From Ascoidea tarda (nom. inval.) (Eukaryota > Ascomycota > Saccharomycetes > Ascoideales > Ascoideaceae), in the NCBI GenBank assembly GCA_030560485.1, contig JAKTTS010000134.1, forward strand, positions 1 to 31,982: a stretch of DNA of 31,982 bases. The letters run 5' to 3'. The notes beneath the pieces are model-generated. The model was given only the letters and a program-made list of their open reading frames with translations. It ran no database searches and was not told the origin of the DNA. Numbering within the stretch: the stretch's first letter is position 1; each line of letters begins with the position of its first letter. The position numbers and the translations under genes are program-made. Below, in pieces: positions 8,178 to 20,039 of the stretch.

Positions 8178-8623
8178 TAAATATCTAATAATCATTGTAT
8201 TTCTATATTCTTTCAACCCCACTATATCCCTCTTTTTTTTCTATATTTAATGTTTATTACTATTTACTATTTATTCTTTATTTATTATTCATTTACAATC
8301 AAATATTCACTTCATATAAACTAAATAAATGAAAAAAAAAAATGAGAAAAATAACCTAAAATGAAATTTTAATGAATAAATCTGAATAAATCTAAATATA
8401 ATTTTTTTTGTTTTCTAAAAAAATACTTAATTCTCCCAATTATCCTCTAATCATCCAATTTCCTGTTTTAATTTTCTTCCATCTGTATGTCAAATGATTT
8501 TACTAATATTATTGCACTCTAACCCAAGTTAACAAAAAAAAGACCCGAATATTAATATTATCTCTCTCAAAATTCTGTTTTCTCTTTCTCTTTCTCTTTC
8601 TCTTTCTCTTTCTTTTTTTACTA
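8178..8623. other. Convergent intergenic region
   Basis: AT-rich spacer between the convergent complex I subunit gene and the Zn2Cys6 gene. It holds A- and T-runs likely to include 3'-end signals for both, plus a CT-rich hexamer repeat at its right edge. No gene seen. Confidence 0.5.
8581..8611 (+). repeat. CTTTCT hexamer microsatellite
   Basis: About five copies of a 6-bp pyrimidine unit lie just past the 3' end of the Zn2Cys6 gene. On that gene's sense strand it reads as a purine (AGAAAG) tract. Confidence 0.8.
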
Positions 8624-9601
8624 TTATCCCAAATTTAGATGCCAATTAAACTTATTAGCTATATCATACCAATTTAAACATATTTCCCCATTTGGATTCA
8701 ACTTCCAACTCTCTTTAACAATCTCTTTAGCCCTTTTGAAATTACCAACATTATAAATCTTGATCAAAAAATCAAACCTCTTAATCATCTCCAATCTATC
8801 TTGCTCTAAAACAGAATTGATTCCAGCTATAATCATAGGAAAACACAACACACCCTTAACACTGCTCCCAATTAATATATCTACCAACTGATTAATCTTC
8901 AATAGCAAATACTGAATCTCTGGCAAAATCGGCGCAAGCTTTTTTAGTGACGTCTTTAAAAATAATTTTAGTGTCATTTGAAATAATTCAAATAATGTAA
9001 GGTTTTCTTCCAACTCTTTTTTATTGTTTTTCTTGATAAAAAATTTTAAATCTCTCATGTTAGGTTTGCAATTCTCAATTTTCTTTTCAAACTTTTTGAA
9101 AAAGATTTCATTAGTCTGTAAATATTCAAATTTTTCATTATTACTTAAATTTTCTTTAAATTTTATACAAATATTTGGCGTCTTTTTGGATTTGTTAAAA
9201 TTATCATTATCATCAAAACTATTGTCACCTAAATTATTGTCATCCAAGCTATTATCAATTCTTTTAATATCATATCCCTCATATAAAAATTGATTAATTT
9301 GAGTAGAAAAATTGATAATTTCCCCCATAATCAAAAATAATGGTTTTAAACAACTTTGAATTGGATCTGCCAATTCTTCTCCATCTTCAATAAATTCATT
9401 TGAAGATTTCCAATTCCTACCCTTTTTTTTCTCACCAAATTTATCAGCATCTTCAATAAAATTCTTATAAACTCTCTTTTTTTTAAGTCTTGATTTAAAT
9501 TTCCTATTTTTGCTGGATTCACTATTACTCGTAATATTGGTAATGCCTGTCATATTACTTTCATTACTATCACTATAATTATTGTTATTATTATTATTAT
9601 T

Positions 9602-9642
<41 letters not shown>

Positions 9643-11935
9643 TATCATCATTATCATATTCATTTCTTTGAAATTCATAACGATAATTTCCATGTTCATC
9701 ATTCTGGTTTTCGAATTCTTCTTCTCCTTCATACTTCTCATCATTATTATCATATTCACTATCGTCATCTACATCTATTTTGTCTTTTTTATTATCAAAC
9801 ACATTAAGCATTGTATTATAATCCTCAATTGGTAGCATTGTCCCATTTTCATTAGTCATTGATGATAATATATCACTATAAAAAAAATTGGATATCAAAA
9901 ATTTTCCTTCAATTGTCTCAATTAAATTTTTAATTCCTCCACTAATTTCAATTAATTTTTTGCATATATTTATGAATTTGGACCATCTTTTAACATCGCC
10001 AGTTGTTATTTCAATATCCATTAAAATCATTGAACATGCCATTGTAATTAATAAATTTTTCTTTTCAATCTTAGAAAAATTTTGTTTTTGAATTAATTCA
10101 TTATTATTATCATTATAATTGTTTTCATTTAATAATCGGAATTTTAAATACTTATTATGAATACTGTTGTACTGTTTTTCTAATAGGTTGATTGCTTTAT
10201 CAAGATATTTATCGGCTAATGAATCATTAAGAAATTTTCCACCCCAAGCTATTAATCCATATAAAATTGATTCATTATTGGAAGCCATGGGTATATAAAC
10301 ATTTAAAAAACAGTTTGATTTATCATCGGAAATTATTGAAAAAGATTTAGCTAATTTAGAACAATAATATTCCAAAAAAATTAAAGGTTTAGAATCACTA
10401 ACTTCCATTGACTCTGGTAAATAATACAACGGCGGATTATTAAATAGATTAAATTTAGCTAATATTTGCATCAAATTAAAAGTTGAATCAATTGAATGAT
10501 TATTCATGTAATTGTTTTGCGGCTGAATATTAGAATAATTGGATGTTGGGATTAAATATTGATTAGAAAAATTATTTGCAAAATTATTAATATTTTCATA
10601 ATTTGATATTATAATTTGATTTGAAATATCATAATCTAAATTTGAATTATTATTCAAGATCGGGGTTATTAGTTCATTAGGATTGAAGTTATAGTTAGAA
10701 AAAAGATATTGAAGGTCCTTTGAAGGATCGCTTATATGATAACTATCATTATTTTGATTATTTTGATTATTTTGACTATTTTGATTATGTTGATTATTAT
10801 TTTCATAATTTTCAATATTATTGATATTTTCAGTAAAATTAGCATTACTGATATTGTTATGGAAGCTATTAGAATCGTTAGAAATCATACTATCAAAAAT
10901 TTGAGTATTTTTGTTATTTATAAAACTCAATAAATCATTTGTGGATAAATTATTTTCATCAATAGCAAAATTATGAAATTGAGATTTGCTAATTGAATCA
11001 GTAGCAATTTCATTAGATTCACATTTATCTTTTGAACCAAGAATATCAGAGTTGACAATATTGTTGATTGGAGTTAAATCGTCATCAAGGTCAATATTGA
11101 ATTGATTATTATAACTAGTATTGGTATTATCATTGTTATTACTCGTAATGTTGAAGTTGTTATTGCTTGTAATATTGTCATTATTATTGTTTGTAATGTT
11201 GGTATTATGGTAGTTTTTAAGAAAATTTTGATGTTTAGTTTGATATCTATTTTGATTATTGATATCATTGTTTTCAAATAAATTTCTGATACTACTGTCG
11301 TCAATTTTAAAAACATTATCATTTAACAAGTCTTCATTTATAAAAGAGATATTTTGAGTATTTTCATTGATCTTATTATTAATGGTAATATTTTTATTTT
11401 TCACTAATTGCTTTGTATCATGACTTCGATTTAAGTTATTGTTATTTAGTGGTTTTGGTTGTTTTTTAAGAATAAAATTTTGATTTCTGTTAACTAATTT
11501 ATTATTTTTAAATTTAGGCCAAACACAAGTTGTTGAAGTTCTTTGACATAAACCACAAATTGGTTTAATTTCATCACATCTTTTTTTCTTTTTTCTGCAT
11601 TGCAAACAACCAAATTTCGATCTAGCATAAGAACCAACAAATTTTAAAGTATTGTGATGGGAGTGTTGATTTATCTTATTTGAATTTAGGGAGAAGTCAA
11701 GAATATTACTATTGAGAGTTTTACCGGCATTATTATTGTCATTGATTTGAAATGTGAAATTTTTTCGAAAAGGCAAAGTACTATTTTTTGCTTTAGATGT
11801 GTCTTTATTGTTGTCGTTATAGTCGTTATTATCTTTTAGATTATCTTTAGAATTAGAGGAAAAGTCAGAAATGGTTTCAATAGTTTCGATAGTTAAATTT
11901 TCCAAATTTCCATTAATATTAAAACTAGAAAACAT
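8624..11935 (-). CDS. Zn2Cys6 transcription factor, Lys14/Uga3-type regulatory domain
   Basis: A 1103-residue protein with ATG at 11935. The binuclear zinc cluster has six Cys at 110, 113, 120, 127, 130 and 137 (spacing 2-6-6-2-6) with basic RKKKKR between Cys113 and Cys120. Residues about 150-480 are Asn/Ser/Asp-rich and likely disordered. A conserved helical block follows at about 490-700, including YYLPESMEV, LIAWGGKFL and TTGDVKRWSKFINICKKLI-type sequence. That is the Fungal_trans_2 domain of Lys14/Uga3-like activators. A disordered insert contains poly-Asp then poly-Asn around 9584-9640. The C-terminus (about 960-1103) is helical and ends NGEICLNWYDIANKFNW, typical of this group. Predicted nuclear DNA-binding regulator of metabolic genes through CGG half-sites; the targets cannot be inferred. 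The upstream gap of about 4 kb suggests complex control. Confidence 0.9.
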
Positions 11936-14400
11936 TTTTTTGGTTAGAAATAAACAACAAGATAGATTAGTATTGTTATTTCAATTATAAATTGTAAGCA
12001 GAAAGCATCAAATTAAGTTTGGATTCGAGCAGTGATTTCTTAGATAAGAACCTCTTGAAAAAAAAGAGGTTATACTCTTTCAAATTCAGATCAAAAGCAA
12101 GCTGAGATCGGATCCACACTGGTGAATCTCTCTAATGTACAGTTTGTCTGCAGTTGTATGTATTTACTACATTTAACCACAGTTTCTGCGCTATGCAAAC
12201 CGTTCACGTGCTTATGCATTAAACCCTTATTTGTGGAACAGATCCATTTTAATGGATTAGATCTTGGTTGGTGGATCTAAGCATGTAAAATACAGGTGCA
12301 TAAATCCACGTCGATTTACGCTAAACTTGCGTTGGCACAACAGACCCGTTAGATTGATTCACATCAAATTAATCAAAATAATTAAATAATTCCAATAACC
12401 AATTATGCTTACGAATTTTGGAAGGTTAATTTTGAGGATAAACTGTTAGAATAACAATTGTTGATTGTTGATCTTTATTTGTTGAAAAAAAGTGCCAATT
12501 GTGAGTTGGCAGTGTTTAATTGATTATGTTAGATTGCTAAATTGAAAAGAAAAAAAAATGAATGGGTTAACGGCCTAAGTATGTTTTAGATATGGTTTCA
12601 TGTTTTGTTAATATTATGATTTTTTTACAGTTAAAAGAAAAATTCTCGTGAAGAATGACAACAACAGTTGACTAAGAAGAATGGAAAATGAGAGTGAAAC
12701 GAGATCGAAAATGGTAATATGGTGGTAATATAATAGTGGTGTAGGAAATGCAAAAAAATAAAAATAAAAAATAAAAAATAAAACGTAAAACATAAAAATT
12801 GAAGTTTATAAACTGATTAATTTTAATCTTGGAAATATGAATTCATATAAATTTAAATAAATTTATTTAAATAAATTTGAATAAGATAAAATAAATTTGA
12901 ATAAATTAAGATATTCATTAAATTCATTAAATTCATAAACTAAAAATGGAAAATTATAAATTAATTTTAAAATAAATTTAAATTTAAAATTGAAATTTAA
13001 ATTTAAATGAGATATAGTTTTAGTTTTAAAATTAAATTAAAATAAAGTAAAATAAAATAAAATAAATCAAATGTTAATATTTCCATGAACAGTTTTAGGT
13101 AAAGAAAAATTTTAAATTATCTGATAAAATTTATGTGATAAAGAAGATAGAATTTGAATTCATTCATATAAATATGAAATGCAGTGAAATAAAATGAAAT
13201 GAAGTGAAATATAATGGAAAAAGTAGGATAAAAAGAGAGATGATGAAGAACTTAATAAAATAAACTAGTTTTTTTTTTAATTTTAATTCTATTGATAATT
13301 TAAATAGAATTAATTTAATTTTAATTTGATTCGTCTCCTCATTTATCATCATTAGTTGGAATATTTAAATTTTTGATTATTTAATTGAAAGATAAATTGA
13401 AATGGTTCCAATTAGTTGTAATTAATTTCAGATGGTTTCAATTTTTAGAGATTTTAGTGTGAGTGGACAAATTGAAATTGGGTAAAGTAAGCTGAATATG
13501 ACTGAAATGAATGAACAAAAAAGAATATGAAAGGAGCTAATTAGAGGAAGAAAATTCTCCCCTTTACTCAAAAAGTAAACTGAATATGATTTAAATAAGG
13601 CTAAAATTAACGTTATTCATTTACAACCAGTAGTGAATTTGGTTGGTATTAATAAGGTATTGAAGCAGTATTGGTATAATGTTGGGATGATTTTCAAAAG
13701 ATAGCAGGTGAATTGATAACGTAAGAGAACCAGATCATTTTCGGCAAATTTGTTTTTAGATTGTAGTTAAATTTTAATTAAAAATAAATTAAATTTAAGA
13801 AAAACTTGATAAAACTTAATAAGATTTGAATAAATTTGAATAAAATTTGAATAAGATTTGAATAAAAATGAATAAAATTTGAAGAAATAAAATTTAAAAT
13901 GTGTTTTAAATCAAGTATGATTAAAACAAATTAGACTTGAATATATTGATCTAAAACCTGAGAATAAGGTGAATTTTTTTTCAAAATTTTTGATTCTAAA
14001 TAAAAATTTGTTAGAAAAAAAAAGAAAAAGAGATTGATCAGACCGAACTAGTTGGAAATTTAAATTAAATTGATTGACTTTTTGTTTTTTGTTTTTTTTA
14101 TTTTTGCTTTTAATTACGAAAAAAAATTAAAAGCAGAAATAATTGATAAACAATCTCGCTGAATGGCTTCATATTATAGCCTCAAGAAAATTAAGTTTAT
14201 AGTAACCTGTAGAGAATTATTTTTGAAAGATTTTGAGAATATTTTAGTAGGAAAAGATAATAATAAATTGATAGTAATGATGATGATAGTGTAGAAATGA
14301 TATAATGATATAATATTAACATAAATCTATTTTAATCACATTCATAATGATTATGGCCACGAAAAAATCGTGAAAAAATTATGACCATGAATATGAATGT
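11936..14400. other. AT-rich upstream region of the Zn2Cys6 gene, no gene seen
   Basis: Non-coding in all frames. The proximal part (12100-12360) is of mixed composition and includes a CACGTG at 12205-12210, an 8-bp hairpin at 12049-12071 and several GATCC/GATCT words. From 12840 to 13330 the DNA is very AT-rich with self-complementary stretches, including a perfect 20-bp palindrome at 12859-12878. Further out there are only A/T-rich short repeats such as GAATAAA. Confidence 0.45.
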
Positions 14401-15470
14401 GACTATGTTCTATGCTTGAAAAACCCCCTGTGTTTGAAAAAAATTTGCAAAAAGCAGAAAACGAAGTTAGAGCCATAGACGATGAATGGGAATATTTTGC
14501 AAGCCATAAGTTGAATAAAACAAAGAGATAAGTGGTCCATAGCTATTGGGCATTGGATGGGAAAATCGAATAATAATGATGCATCATTAGCTTTTGAATG
14601 GTGTGTTTTACATTGAACCAAGGAGCAACCATGAAATACACAACAGACCAGATCAGCTTAGATGCTGGGCCATTCACAAAACACCAGTTGCAGGAACACC
14701 ATCTCTTTTTTGCACAGTCGAGATACCAAACAAGAGCTGATGGAATGATCACTCAGAGACAGCAGCCATATCAGCACTTCCGAGGCCTGCGTCGCCAGCG
14801 TTTGTGGAGCCACAGCCATAGCATTCCTCTTCTTGCGTCGTTATCGTTGTCGTTGTCGTTGCATCGTCGTAGCTTGTTATAACCTGAATATTGTATTGAA
14901 TATTTGGATATTTGAGTATTGTAACATGTATATCGTTGTTCTATGTTGCTTTTGCTGATCTCTTTTGTGACAGCAACCCTTCAGAAACGCAATGAGGGCA
15001 CCGTCCCATCATTGTTTCGCTCGCTGAAACAGGATTCCACGTGCTAAACACCTGCAGAAACACGATATATGGCGGCAGCCAATCACAAGACAGCATTGCA
15101 CAAGCAGCAGAAACAGCAGAAGAAGCACAAGCAGCACAAGCAGCAGAACAGCTCGTGAACTATGCTTTTGCTTCTCAATAACAGCCAGCTCGCAGTGCCT
15201 GTTTGAACTGTTACAGCCCGACGTAACACAACTTCACTCAAAACGATATTCGTTAAACTGGACTGGATGAAGCCTTTTGTGGAGCTCTGGACTTATTTTG
15301 TCGCCTCCTTCACGAAGTAAAACAGACGTTATCAGTGGTATTTATTCAAGAAACCTGTATCCAAACAGAAATTAATGGTGGTCGTCAGACCAAATTGTGC
15401 AACAGATCCACCAAGGACCATGTCCAACGAATTCAATCCGATCTGATCACCTTGTAGAAGTTGTTAAAAT
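14401..15470. other. GC-richer island in the upstream gap
   Basis: Composition rises clearly over the flanks. The island holds an inverted CCAAT context near 15080 (CAGCCAATCAC), CACGTG near 15040, GACGTAA and GACGTTA near 15220 and 15328, and runs of CAG/CAA-like triplets at about 15090-15150. ORFs are short and look random. It may be a distal promoter or enhancer of the Zn2Cys6 gene, or a non-coding transcript unit; I cannot tell which. Confidence 0.35.
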
Positions 15471-15890
15471 ATAAATATATAATAAAGTTAAAGTATAAAA
15501 TATAACATAAAATAAAATATAAAAAAGTATAATAAAATTATTCAATAAAAAGTAAATGACAAATTTAAAATATAAAATAAAAGTCGTAAAAACAAGAAAC
15601 ATATGTATAATATAATAATATAATAAAATAATAATAAAATAATAGTAATAGTGATAATTGTAACAATTATAATAGTAATAGTAATAGTAATAGTAATGTA
15701 ATTTTTTTTCAAGGGATTTTATGTTGTTTTGACGGAGTTTTCCTGTAGTTTCTGCAGTATAAATGTATTTTGTAATGAAATGGAAAATAAAAAAAAAATA
15801 AAAAAAGGGTTATTAATTGAATGATTTGAATAGAATTATAATGTTGGCTTTGTTCGTTATTTTGAAACTCATAAAATCCAATAAACTGAC
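15471..15890. other. AT-rich 3' flank of the PUF gene with TAATAG repeat
   Basis: A 3'-UTR and terminator region for the PUF gene. It contains TAATAG/TAGTAA repeats near 15640-15700. No TGTA word, the PUF core, was seen in the sense direction between 15700 and 15890. Confidence 0.45.
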
Positions 15891-18545
15891 TCAATAAATA
15901 GTTCCCATTGAACGATCAATTGATTGTTCAATTTTCTTGGAATATGGTGTGGCTCTGATGTATGGCAACTTGGGTTTAAGAATCTCAATCACCTTGTTCT
16001 TGCAGTCACCATTAACAACCTCAAGTGCTGTTTGAACAACGTAGTTTCCATACGAGTCCTTGATAATATCCATAAGATTGCTGCACAAAATAATCTCAAT
16101 CACTAACTTGTTAACCAATTCTAAATTAGAACAATACTTGAGACACTTTTCAACAACATTTGATGCATACTTTTGAATAGACAAATCAGGCAACGATCCA
16201 GCCAATTTCTCAGCAATGATATTATTCAAAACTGGCAAATCCTTTTCAATTAAATGTTGAACAACATAGTTACCAAACTGGTTCTTCATCAAAATCATAG
16301 AATGTTCAGCAATCTTTGATCCCAATTGAAATAGTTGGGTGTCATTAGCATTATCCATGCTCTTTTGGAATACACAACATCCATGCTTGTGACTAGCAAT
16401 TGAAACAGTTTCCACTGAGATTTCATCAATAATAAATTGAATGTTTTCATGGTTAAAACAAGTTAATATTTTTGCAATAACATGATTTCCATTCAAATCA
16501 CGAATCAACGAAACAACTGTACCACGTAAATTTTCAACAATAATCTTAGCTTGTGAGTCAACTTTAACCAATTGAATAATTTCTTGCAATGCTCTAGTAC
16601 CATGTTGATTCAATGCAATAGCTGGAAATCTGCCAATACATTTATCAACAATAGCACCTAATTGTTTGTCATTCAAATGTGTTAACAACTTTTGTACAAG
16701 ATAGTTTCCAAATGGATCCATCATTAAATCAATAATTTTGTCTTTAGTCTCTTCAAAGATAATCAACCCTATAGCCTGGCCTTCATCTTCCAACTTCTTT
16801 TGAAGAAATCTGCATCCAAATTGATCAGTACTTAAATCAATAATCTGTGATTTCAAACTTTCAAATGGAACTGAAGAAAGCTTGGAAATTATTTCCTTCT
16901 CATGTTTTCTAGAGGCACTGTTGTTCTTTCTATTGTTAGAGTGATTACGGTTTCCATTATTTGAGCTTCTGGAATTGCCTGAATTTGAATGGTTGGAGTT
17001 GGAAGTGACAGTAGAAACAGCAGTATGGTTAACGACATTGGAACTGGCATTGTTCATACTGTTCATGCAGCTGATGTTATTAACAGGGTTCACAGTGTTT
17101 ACAGGAGCAGCATTGTTGTGAACATTATTGATACCATTCATGCTATTTCCGTTAGTCAAGCCCATAATGTTCATGTTCATTTGAACAGAGTTTTGATTCA
17201 AGTTAGCGTTGGAGTTGATACTATTATAATTTTGGTAGTTAACGTTAGCATTATTATTAATATTATTGGGGTTGACATTAACATTGTTCATATTCATATT
17301 CATGTTCATGTTATTGTTGTTGAATTGATTGTAATGTTGGTTTGAGTTCAAGTTGTTGTTGGCATTTACAGATAATTGATGGAATAGATTTTGGTTGTTA
17401 TTCATTGAAGTAACAGAGAGGGATTGTTGATGGTTAGAATAGGTGTAGTTTGTGTTTGAGTTTGAAAATTGAGACAAATCAACGGATCTTCTATTAGAGT
17501 TGACGCTGCCATTTGAGTTGTTTAAATTATTCAAGCCAAAGGTGGTTGCATTCATTTGTTGAACAGCGTTAGCATTGTTGTTATTTATATTCATGTTCAT
17601 GTTGTTCATGTTATTCATGTTGTTGTAATCGACATTAGCGTTTGAGAAATTTGGGGTGGAGTTTGAAACTTGGTTGATATTTCCAATTTGGTTTTGCAAA
17701 AGAACAGAGTCAGAATAATTTTGATTGAAACTTATGCCATTAAGATTATGAATATTGTTGTTATTATTCATATTTTGCTGGATCAAACTGGCATAAACAT
17801 TGGCATTGAAATTGTTAGAATTTGAAGTGACTCTGTTTTGCAAATTTGGATTGATGCTGGAGTTGTTGTTGATGAAGGGTAATCTTTGATTGTTCATTGA
17901 GTTTGCGTAAATGTGGTTAGGAGTGGAAATGATGTTGGCGTTGTTAAGACTGATTGGACTAACATTGCCATCATTAATAGTAGAGTTGATGTTTGGGGTA
18001 GAGGAATTAACATTAGACAAATAGGTTGGAACAGAGGATCTTCTGTTGGAAAAGTCATTAAGATTAACATTGTTGAGGTTGAAGTTTTGAGTATTTGAAT
18101 TGGAAATAAAATCATTAGAAAAGAGTTGATATTGGTTTGAGTTTGTCATTTGATTTTGGTTAGATTCAATAATTGATAAGGAGCCAAAAGAGTTGTTTAA
18201 ATCATCAGTAGTGTTGATGTTGTTGTTGTTGTTGTTGTTGCCGGTCATGGAAGATAAAATATTTCTGTTATTTGAAGATAAATTTTGAGGAAAGGAGGTA
18301 GTTCTAACGTGGGAAGTGTTTGAGCCCAAGTTGGAGACTGAACTTAAAGAAGTGTTTGAATTTGAGTTTGAATTCTTAGTTAGATCAGTGGTGGAAGAGT
18401 TGGCGTTGGTGCTTGGTGTTAAAGGTTCGTTGATGCTTGAGTTGAAGGAGCATTGGTTGATTAGCGAATTGTTTGAATCATTGATGGTGGTTGAGGAAGA
18501 ACTATTAGAACTACCGTAGCTATATTGGTTTGATAAGTAACTCAT
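15891..18545 (-). CDS. PUF-family RNA-binding protein (Puf4/Mpt5 type)
   Basis: An 884-residue protein with ATG at 18545. Residues 1 to about 550 are Asn/Ser-rich with NMNMN-like repeats, likely disordered. Residues about 560-870 form eight PUF repeats with these recognition cores: FGCRFLQK, FGNYLVQK, HGTRALQE, NGNHVIAK, HGCCVFQK, FGNYVVQH, YASNVVEK and YGNYVVQT. Repeats 8 to 5 (N..Q, S..E, N..Q, C..Q) give the classic UGUA code. The C-terminal cap ends IRATPYSKKIEQS, resembling the Mpt5 end. Such proteins bind 3' UTRs and recruit Ccr4-Not to repress or destabilise cytoplasmic mRNAs. Repeat 4 has Ala where Gln normally contacts RNA. Yeast Mpt5 has a long C-terminal tail that is absent here; the family assignment is firm, the orthologue is not. 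Its upstream gap is over 10 kb. Confidence 0.93.
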   Translation of the reverse strand: MSYLSNQYSYGSSNSSSSTTINDSNNSLINQCSFNSSINEPLTPSTNANSSTTDLTKNSNSNSNTSLSSVSNLGSNTSHVRTTSFPQNLSSNNRNILSSMTGNNNNNNNINTTDDLNNSFGSLSIIESNQNQMTNSNQYQLFSNDFISNSNTQNFNLNNVNLNDFSNRRSSVPTYLSNVNSSTPNINSTINDGNVSPISLNNANIISTPNHIYANSMNNQRLPFINNNSSINPNLQNRVTSNSNNFNANVYASLIQQNMNNNNNIHNLNGISFNQNYSDSVLLQNQIGNINQVSNSTPNFSNANVDYNNMNNMNNMNMNINNNNANAVQQMNATTFGLNNLNNSNGSVNSNRRSVDLSQFSNSNTNYTYSNHQQSLSVTSMNNNQNLFHQLSVNANNNLNSNQHYNQFNNNNMNMNMNMNNVNVNPNNINNNANVNYQNYNSINSNANLNQNSVQMNMNIMGLTNGNSMNGINNVHNNAAPVNTVNPVNNISCMNSMNNASSNVVNHTAVSTVTSNSNHSNSGNSRSSNNGNRNHSNNRKNNSASRKHEKEIISKLSSVPFESLKSQIIDLSTDQFGCRFLQKKLEDEGQAIGLIIFEETKDKIIDLMMDPFGNYLVQKLLTHLNDKQLGAIVDKCIGRFPAIALNQHGTRALQEIIQLVKVDSQAKIIVENLRGTVVSLIRDLNGNHVIAKILTCFNHENIQFIIDEISVETVSIASHKHGCCVFQKSMDNANDTQLFQLGSKIAEHSMILMKNQFGNYVVQHLIEKDLPVLNNIIAEKLAGSLPDLSIQKYASNVVEKCLKYCSNLELVNKLVIEIILCSNLMDIIKDSYGNYVVQTALEVVNGDCKNKVIEILKPKLPYIRATPYSKKIEQSIDRSMGTIY

Positions 18546-19370
18546 GTTGAAGGGATGAATTGGGATTTATTCTATTGATTTTTCTTTCTTTTGTTGATTT
18601 GAAAAGTAGAAAAGATGTAAATTATAATATAGAGACAAAGAGATTGAGGATGTATTTGCTTTTTTATTTTTTAGTTATTATTATTAAAAAATAGGAAAAA
18701 AATAAAGTCGTAAAGATTTGCCCGAATCTAAGTGAAAAAATAATTAATTAAAAAAGAAAGAGATGAGTTAGATTGATAAATTGAATTACCAAAGCAGCAC
18801 AAAATTTATAGTATAGTATAATAAAGGAAATATAGTATAAAGAGGTTATAAAGGAGTATATTTAAAAAATTTTGAGATTTGATATTTTTAGGGGTTTGGA
18901 GAAGATTTAGTGTTATGTTGATTTTTTTGATTAGAGAGATTACTATTATGATTATTAATCGAGATTTGGAGGATATAGAATACTATTATAATATGCAGTT
19001 ATGCTATATTATAGTATAAATTATTATATATTAAATTAAATTATTATATTATATTATATATTATATTATATAATGAAATATAAATATAAATATAAATATA
19101 AATATAAATATGGGTTTAGATGGAAAACCAAAAGAATTAGCAGGAGATAAAGTGGAAAAAAAGAGAAGATAAGAAGAGAAAGATAAAAGGCAGAGGCAAT
19201 GAGCGAATTTTATATTGATTGAAAGGTGAAAAAAACAGTTGCTTTTCAGTGGAAAAGTCAAATATAAAGAAGTTGAGAAATTAAAATCCAAACATTCAAC
19301 CATTAAAGTTTAGATAGAATTAAAGGTGTTGGCAGTGAGAAAAACCGAGTTTCTTAAGGTTTTAATTTGA
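18546..19370. other. AT-rich proximal upstream region of the PUF gene
   Basis: Likely 5' UTR and core promoter of the minus-strand PUF gene. It contains an ATATTATA-rich stretch at 18980-19075 and an ATAAAT hexamer repeat at about 19075-19110. No gene seen. Confidence 0.45.
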
Positions 19371-19806
19371 GTTTCACTCAGCGGGAGCCAATTTGCCACA
19401 TTGCTTTTTCTAGACTGTTTCAAGCCAGCAAAAATAAGGTTAGAGTTCTGTCTGATAAATGCAAAAACTCCTGACATATAAGCACAGTATGTAGCAGAGG
19501 AAGTACTCAGCTAGTTCACATGCTGTGTTCAAGCAGTATTTAAACGTGCGCACGGTGCATTGCAGTTTGTTGCTGCGAATTATGCAGAACTATCTGCTTG
19601 TGCGCCGGTCTGAGTCGTAGTGCGGTAGTCTGTTCAAATTGGGAATCCGCGCCGCGCGCAAAATGGCACTCACTTTTTATTCAAAAGCTGCTAAAAAATG
19701 AATTTCTGCAGCCAGATCCATTTTAAGTTACGAATATAGCTCCAACATGCGTATTATTGGAGGAATAACCGGTGTGACATCTCGCGAATTGAGGAGAATC
19801 CGCCAG

Positions 19807-19924
19807 TGCTGACTCAGAAAAGCAGGAGACTGCGAGCTGGTGATAGCTGGCTCCACTTGACTGGGGTTGCTGAGTCAGCCAATAAGAGTTTAAGTGATAA
19901 TGCTGAGTGGATGCTTACGTCAGC
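19807..19924. promoter_or_regulatory. Cluster of three bZIP-type sites
   Basis: TGCTGACTCAG at 19807-19817, TGCTGAGTCAGC at 19868-19879 and GCTTACGTCAGC at 19913-19924 (reverse strand GCTGACGTAAGC). The first two contain the Gcn4/AP-1 core TGA(C/G)TCA with a shared TGC flank. The third is an ATF/CREB-like core with the same GCTGA half. Three extended matches within 118 bp suggest a real bZIP-controlled element. Confidence 0.45.
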
Positions 19925-19975
19925 ACGGAAAAGATATTGACACTTTGCTGCATCCGAATCCATAATGACTCGCCA

Positions 19976-20039
19976 AACGTATCAAAATTATGAGATCTAT
20001 CAAACGTATTAAAACGTATCAAACGTATCAGACGTATCA
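19976..20039. promoter_or_regulatory. Helically phased array of five ACGTAT sites
   Basis: (A/G)ACGTAT(C/T)A occurs at 19976, 20003, 20013, 20022 and 20031. The last four are 9-10 bp apart, about one DNA turn. The identity of a binding factor is unknown. Confidence 0.45.

Noticed and set aside
9550-9768. Met/Ile-rich minus-strand frame, and a Val/Ile-rich plus-strand frame at 16989-17345
   Set aside because: Frame shadows of Asp/Asn-rich and Asn-rich coding repeats in the Zn2Cys6 and PUF genes.
14574-14589. Perfect 16-bp palindrome TAATGATGCATCATTA
   Set aside because: About one such palindrome is expected by chance in a window of this size; no supporting context.
19646-19660. CGCGCCGCGCGCAAA resembling an E2F site
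   Set aside because: Budding-yeast lineages use SBF/MBF instead of E2F, and a single GC-rich run is weak evidence.
12239-19726. 14-mer CAGATCCATTTTAA present at 12239-12252 and 19713-19726
   Set aside because: In 32 kb of biased sequence a few 14-base coincidences are expected, and the flanks do not match.
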